A DNA stretch of 31,855 bases from Rubripirellula sp. (GTDB lineage: Bacteria; Planctomycetota; Planctomycetia; Pirellulales; Pirellulaceae): assembly GCA_029287555.1 (NCBI GenBank), contig JARFQX010000745.1:1-31855 (forward strand), in the 5' to 3' direction. A program made the position numbers and the translations under genes. Each line of letters starts with the position of its first letter. The stretch's first letter is position 1. This document shows positions 19,001-25,000 of the stretch, in pieces. Under the pieces are notes generated by a model. The model was not told where the DNA came from, did no database searches, and saw only the letters and a list, made by a program, of their open reading frames with translations.

Positions 19001-22000
19001 GGCGACAGCATCGATATCCGAGTTTCCGGTCGCCTCGAGCGTGAGCGTGCCGTCGGAGTCAGCCGTCGATGCACCGTCAACATAGGCACTGACTTCGTTT
19101 CCAATCTCGTTGTAGGCGAGACCCGCGGAGATCGCGAGGGACGCGCTGAACCCACTCACCGATCCGGAAACCGCCAGCGAGCCGCCACCGGAATCGGCTT
19201 TGATGGTCGCGGAGTCGGACGCGGTGATCGATACCGCTTGGCCGGCGGAACTGGAGACCAATCCGGCCGAGGTGACATAGGCCTCAGTGGTGTTCGTGAT
19301 CGTGTTCGTCGACTGTGCCCCCACGCCCGACCCTGAAATCGCAGCGGCATCATCCCCGGTTGGAACGGTAACGCTGGCCGCGGCAGCAACGGTGAGCGTG
19401 TCGATGGTACCGTCCGAGATTGCCGAGATCGTCGATGCACCTCCGGAGGTTGCGGAGGCATTCTTGACATAGGCTTTGGTGGTGTTTCCGATGTCGTTCG
19501 TCGCGATCGCTGCCCCAATCGCGACGGACGCGCCCGTTCCGACCGTAAAAGAAAAGACACCTGCAATGGCGGTGGCGTCGATCTCCGAGCCGTCGTTTGC
19601 CGTGAGATTGAGTGCTTTGCCCGCTCCAGAACTGACGCTTGCGCCACCATCGGCGTAGGCGAGCGTTTTGTTGTTGACCGAATTAATCGAGGCGGTTCCC
19701 GCACCGCCAATCGCAAGACCCAGGAACGTCGCTCCCGTTGCGATCGCGACGGCGGCAGAGCCGGCGAGGGTAAAGGCGTCGATCACCGAGTTAGACTCGG
19801 AAGTAACCCCGACGATGCCACCGGCGTCGACCGTCGCGGCGTTGATATAGGCTTCGGTATCGCTGTCGATGTCGTTGACGGCAACGGAGACACCCACCGA
19901 TGCGCTTGCGGCGAATCCACTCGCGTTTGAGAAGATAAACCCGACGGAGATTCCGGCAATGTCCGCAATGATCTCAGAATCGTTGGTGGCGGAAATCGTC
20001 ACATCACCGTCGACGCCTACGCCGGGAGCACTGCCACCGCCGTTGATGTAGGCTTTGGTGTCACTGAGGATGGTATTGCCCGCACCAGCTCCGCTGAAGC
20101 TTCCGCTGCCCAACGCCCCACCCAGAGCGAAGGCGTCAATCTCGGCCGTCGTGTTTGCTTCGACGTTTAGATTTCCGGCGATATCGGTACTCGATCCTTG
20201 GACGTACGCGAAGACGTCGTTGTCAATCTCATTCAGGGCGACCGAAACGCCAAAGGAGAGATTCACCAGGGTGCCTGGGCCAGATGAAAGGGCGATCGAG
20301 AGGCCCACCGCGCCGGCATCGGCCGTAATGATCGAGTTATCGCTGGCATGGACCGTCACGTTGCCGCCATTGGTAGTGATCAGGCCCGCCTGGCTACCAT
20401 CTTTGCTGCCCTTGATGTAGGCGCTCACCTCACCCGAGATGTAGTTTCCGGATCCTGCACCCGCTCCCGAGATGGCGATGGTTGTTCCCACGCCCCCAGC
20501 CGAGACGGCACCGGCGCCGGCGATGGAAAGGACATCGATGGTGGGACTGTTGGTTGCCGTTACCGAAACGTCCCCCGATGCATTGACAATGGTGTCCAGC
20601 AGGTAGGCTCGCGTATCAGCGTCGATGTCATTGACGGCCACGCCGACACCCACGGCAAAACTCTTGCCTTCTGTGAGGGCGATGGCAATCGAGACACCGC
20701 CACCATCGGACTTGACGGTAATCTCATCCTCCGCAGAAACCGTCAGCGACTCGGTTGTAAGATCACTGTTGTCGATGAAGGCTTCCGTATCGCTCTCGTT
20801 CAAATTGACCGATACGGCCCCAGCGACGGACACGGCATTGCCGCTGACGGAACCTCCACCACCGGCGGAATAGACTTCCATATTACCGCCCCGGACGGCA
20901 TTGACCACGACTTCATCGGCATCATCCACAGCCGAATCAACCATGAACGCGGCGCTCGTTACGGTCAGGCTATTGAGACTGTAAGCCCCGGCTAATGCGA
21001 CATCCGTTCCTGTTGCCGTCAGGTCGACCGCGATGGCCGCTCCGCCGGTCAGAGCGAAGTACTTCTGGACGTCCTCGGAGCTCACCGTTATCTCGTCGGC
21101 TTTGATCAAGCCCGCATCGACAATCGATGCTTGCGTCGTCGACGTGATCTTGTTGTGCGAAACGGACCCCGCGATTCCGATCCCCGTCTTGGGATCCTGC
21201 GAACTGCTACCCAGAATCGATTTTGCCTTGGCGGGAGTGTCGTCGGGCACTTCGGGTTCATCTGGCGTGTTGGCGACGATGGCGCCGGCTAGCGCGAATG
21301 CCCAGAACTCGCCATCCGATATCGCGCTAACATCAATCGACTCGACCTCGATGTTCGAGGTCGTTCGCGGTGAGCTGCCCGAGCTTTCCGTTACCGAGGG
21401 ATCGCCAATGACCGCGATCGTTGATCGATCAACGTCATTGATCGCAACGGAAGCGCCCACCCCGACGCCCTCGCCGAAAGCGATGCCTCCGACCCAGTTG
21501 ATACTCGTGACAAGATCGCCGGCATAGATGCGGGCATCACGGCCGGTGACCTCGGCAAGACTGCCCAATTGGGCAAGCGTATTGCTTCGATGTTCGTTAT
21601 ACGCAAACGAACCACCGACGGCGAAGCGATCACTGTTGGCACCGGACTGGGTCAGGTTGACGTTGAACATGGCCTCTTCGGCCTTCATGTTGAATCCACC
21701 GTCGTCGCCACTTTCGATCTTTGCACTGTCGGCGACGATCGCGTGGGTGGTGTTGTCAAGGAAGGTCAGGAAGAAAGCACCGCCAATCCCCCCCTTGTCG
21801 CCGCCCGCCCCGGAGGGACTCGGAGGTGTCAGCGCCAATCGGTCTTTCGCTTTCTTCTTGCTAGCGCTGGTGTCAATGCTGATATCGAGTCCGGAGAAGA
21901 TTCCGGACATGTTGATGGTCTGCATGTAGTTGGTGGCCTCCACGGAGACCGTTTGCTCGCCCTTACCATCGGTCTGCTGCGCAGCCTGGTTTCCGTGGGG

Positions 22001-25000
22001 GTTCTGTGCGTCGTCGTGCCAAAGTGGGTCCTGATTGATCTCGACGAGCGTTTGGACGGTCGCTTTTGAAACGTTGGTGAAGTCGAGAAGGTTGACAGCG
22101 CCGGCGATCGCCGTGTTGTCCGCTTGTCCCGTGCTCGAGGTCCAGCTGTTGAAGAGCGAGTCCCGTAATCCGAGCGTATTGTTCACGTAGCCCGTGACGG
22201 CACCATATCCCTCATTGCCCACCTTGTCCGCGAACTCGCCATCCGAAAGGGGAAGAAACTCATCGAAGCGAGTCAGGAACGGGTAACTGACGTCGCCGAT
22301 GATCCGAGTCGCACGGAGGGCATCGAGTTTGGCTCCTGAATGGATGGTCGCCTCGGCATGATTGTTGTAGACGCCAACATTGAGTGAAACTCCAACACTC
22401 GTGTCGGCACTGCTTCCCCGACTGATCCCGCTGATGTTTTGCTGCGGCTCGGTATCACTCTGAGCGCTGATCGTGAAGGATTGATCGATCGTCGCCTGCA
22501 CCTCGAGATCTTCATTGGACAACAAGACGGCATTGCTGCCGACGTTCGCGGTTACATCGTGATCGGCTATGGTTAGCGCAAAAGCAAGTCCCACGCTAAC
22601 CGAGTTTTTGCCCGGTTTGGTCTCCAGCGTGTTGGTGGCACCGGCATTCGCCTTCGATTTGTTGTCCTGATATCGCTTGGTCAGATCCTGGATCAAGACG
22701 TCCACGACACTACTTCCAATCGCTTCGCGGAAGGTGTCGAACTTGCTTGGTTTAGCAAGACTTTCACTCGCCAATCCAGCGCTCGCGGTAGCGCTGTCAT
22801 CCGCGTCGAGCGTAGCGAGAACGCCGACCCCCGTCACAAAACCCGAATCGAGCACATGCTTGGCCGTCAACGTGTAGGTACTGCCCGACGCCGCCGGTTT
22901 GTCCAACGCAATGCGGATACCGGCACGAGCCTCGTTCTCTGTCTCGGCCAACCCAATCACTTGGACGTCAGCGAACCGCGTGTCGCCCTGGAGATTGTTC
23001 TCCGAAGTTGCCGTAATGACGTAGTAGGTGTCGCCGTGCGTCAAGCCCGGAATCGGGTTAAGTGGCAGCCCATCAGAACCAAGGGTTTCCGTATAGATTA
23101 CTGCCTGGCCCAGTTCGAAAGAATTGAACACATCGGACGAACGAGAAAGCGAGATCGAGTCCGCCTCGCGAGTGATGTCGGCGCTGTCAAAGTCGAAGGA
23201 ATTGTTGGCGGTTTCCAGGCTGGTCCCGGATTGATCGATCAGATCGACAGGGTCGCCGATGATGGAGTCGAGCTCATTGTCAAACAGCTGAATCCATCCT
23301 GGTTGCCCGACAACGGGCACGATGAAATAGTCCGCACCATCAACCAGACCACCGATGCTCGTGCCGCGGCGGTTGGTGTAGTTGATGACGTCACCACCAA
23401 CCAGAGCGTTTTCCCCAACGTAAATGCTGTTCGGGTGCGAGCCCTGGTCGCTGTAATCAACGAAGCCAACTTCGCTGGAACTGGCGACGGTTGGATCGAT
23501 CTCGATCTTGACGACCGAGTCGTCCTTCATTTGCGATTGGATCGTCCCGTCGACCGTCGCGTCGATCTGTGCGTCGGAGAACTCAAGTGCCAGCGCCACG
23601 GCACCGGCTCCGTCTGAGTAAATTCCAGATGACGCATCGGCATTGGATACCAAGCTGCCATTGGCAATCACGTTTGCCGTTTTGCCGGCGACGATGGTTG
23701 CATCCTTGTGCAGTTCAACGAGCGATGTCACGTTCGCGTTGCTGACGGCAAACGATCCGGCAACCTGCTTTCCTCCGGGGTTCCTGATCGAGTCGAGGTC
23801 CCGCGATGTGCTTGTTGAGAGCACCGCGGTTGCGCTCGCATCGGCGGATACGACGACGGCATCCTGAGCTTCGATGTAGGCGTTGGAATGAATGTCAATC
23901 TGGGATGTGGCGTCGGCTTGCACGTAACCGAGACTCACCATGCTGCTGGTAGCAACGCCCGATGCGTCCGCAGCCGCGACGGCGTAGATCCCGACCGTTC
24001 CCGAACCAAGGATCTGTGCGCCGTCATCGACGGTGACGGTCGCGCTCGATTCCTTGAGCAGGACTTTGACGGGGAAGGCGAGGAGGGAGGTCAACTCGTC
24101 GATGAGAGGAGCAATGACGAAATTGTTGACATCTCGATCGGCCCCAATCGAATCGGAAAGGTTGCGGTCTTCGGTTTGGGCATACAAGTAGATGCCGCCG
24201 CCCTGGATGACCGCCCGCTTTCCGACGGTGATCGCTACATCGCGATTCGTGGGGAGTAAAGGTGACAGGTTTTCGAGGTCCGAGATGCCGAGCAGTCGGG
24301 CTCGTAGAAACACATCTTCCGATCCTGTATTGATTGACACATCATCGTCAACACTGATTTGGTCGGCGTGGACTTCAAGGTAACCGTTGCCGGTGCTGAT
24401 GCTGCCTGAGAAGATCACCTCGTCGAGGTACGGATCCTCTTCAACAGCGGGAAGTCCGACGAACTCGTTCGCCGCGGAGTAGCGACTCCCGAAAACGTAG
24501 AGGTCGGCGCTGAAGTTCGCGTCAAGCGACTCGATTGTGATCTCGTCGCGCCCATCGAGTCCTTGAATCGTCAGTTCGTCGCTCGGAGAGGCGATGGAGA
24601 ACCGATCTGATTTGCCAGCGACCTGATCGAAGATGTTGAGATTCTTAAACTCGATCTCAATTTTCCCTGCTGTGCTCGGGTCGGCACGCACGATGATCTC
24701 GTCGTCGAAGATCGATCCTTGAATGGTTCGCGATACGTCATCGCCAACCACGACCGACTGGCTATCGATGCCCTCGAAGTCGACTGTGATCCCGAACTGT
24801 GAGAAAGTTCCCGATGCATCATCTGTCGACGGATTGAAAGCGACGGGTTTATCCGCGCCGTTGATGTCCTCGATGACAAATCCATCACGAATATTGTCGT
24901 CGTTGGGGTCCGACGGATCCGATTGACCACCGTAGATCTTTCCGCTCAGGCTCGAACCCCCCTCGAAGACGAATAGGTCCGAGATTCCTTTTCGGCCTTG

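Noticed and set aside
18177..19001. 274-codon + strand frame rich in Ala, Val, Ser and Pro
   Set aside because: It is the reverse complement of the adhesin repeats; low-complexity composition and no ribosome-binding site.
18480..20660. CRISPR-like or recent tandem DNA repeat
   Set aside because: The periodicity is only at protein level; unit DNA sequences are diverged and no identical spacer-repeat pattern is present.
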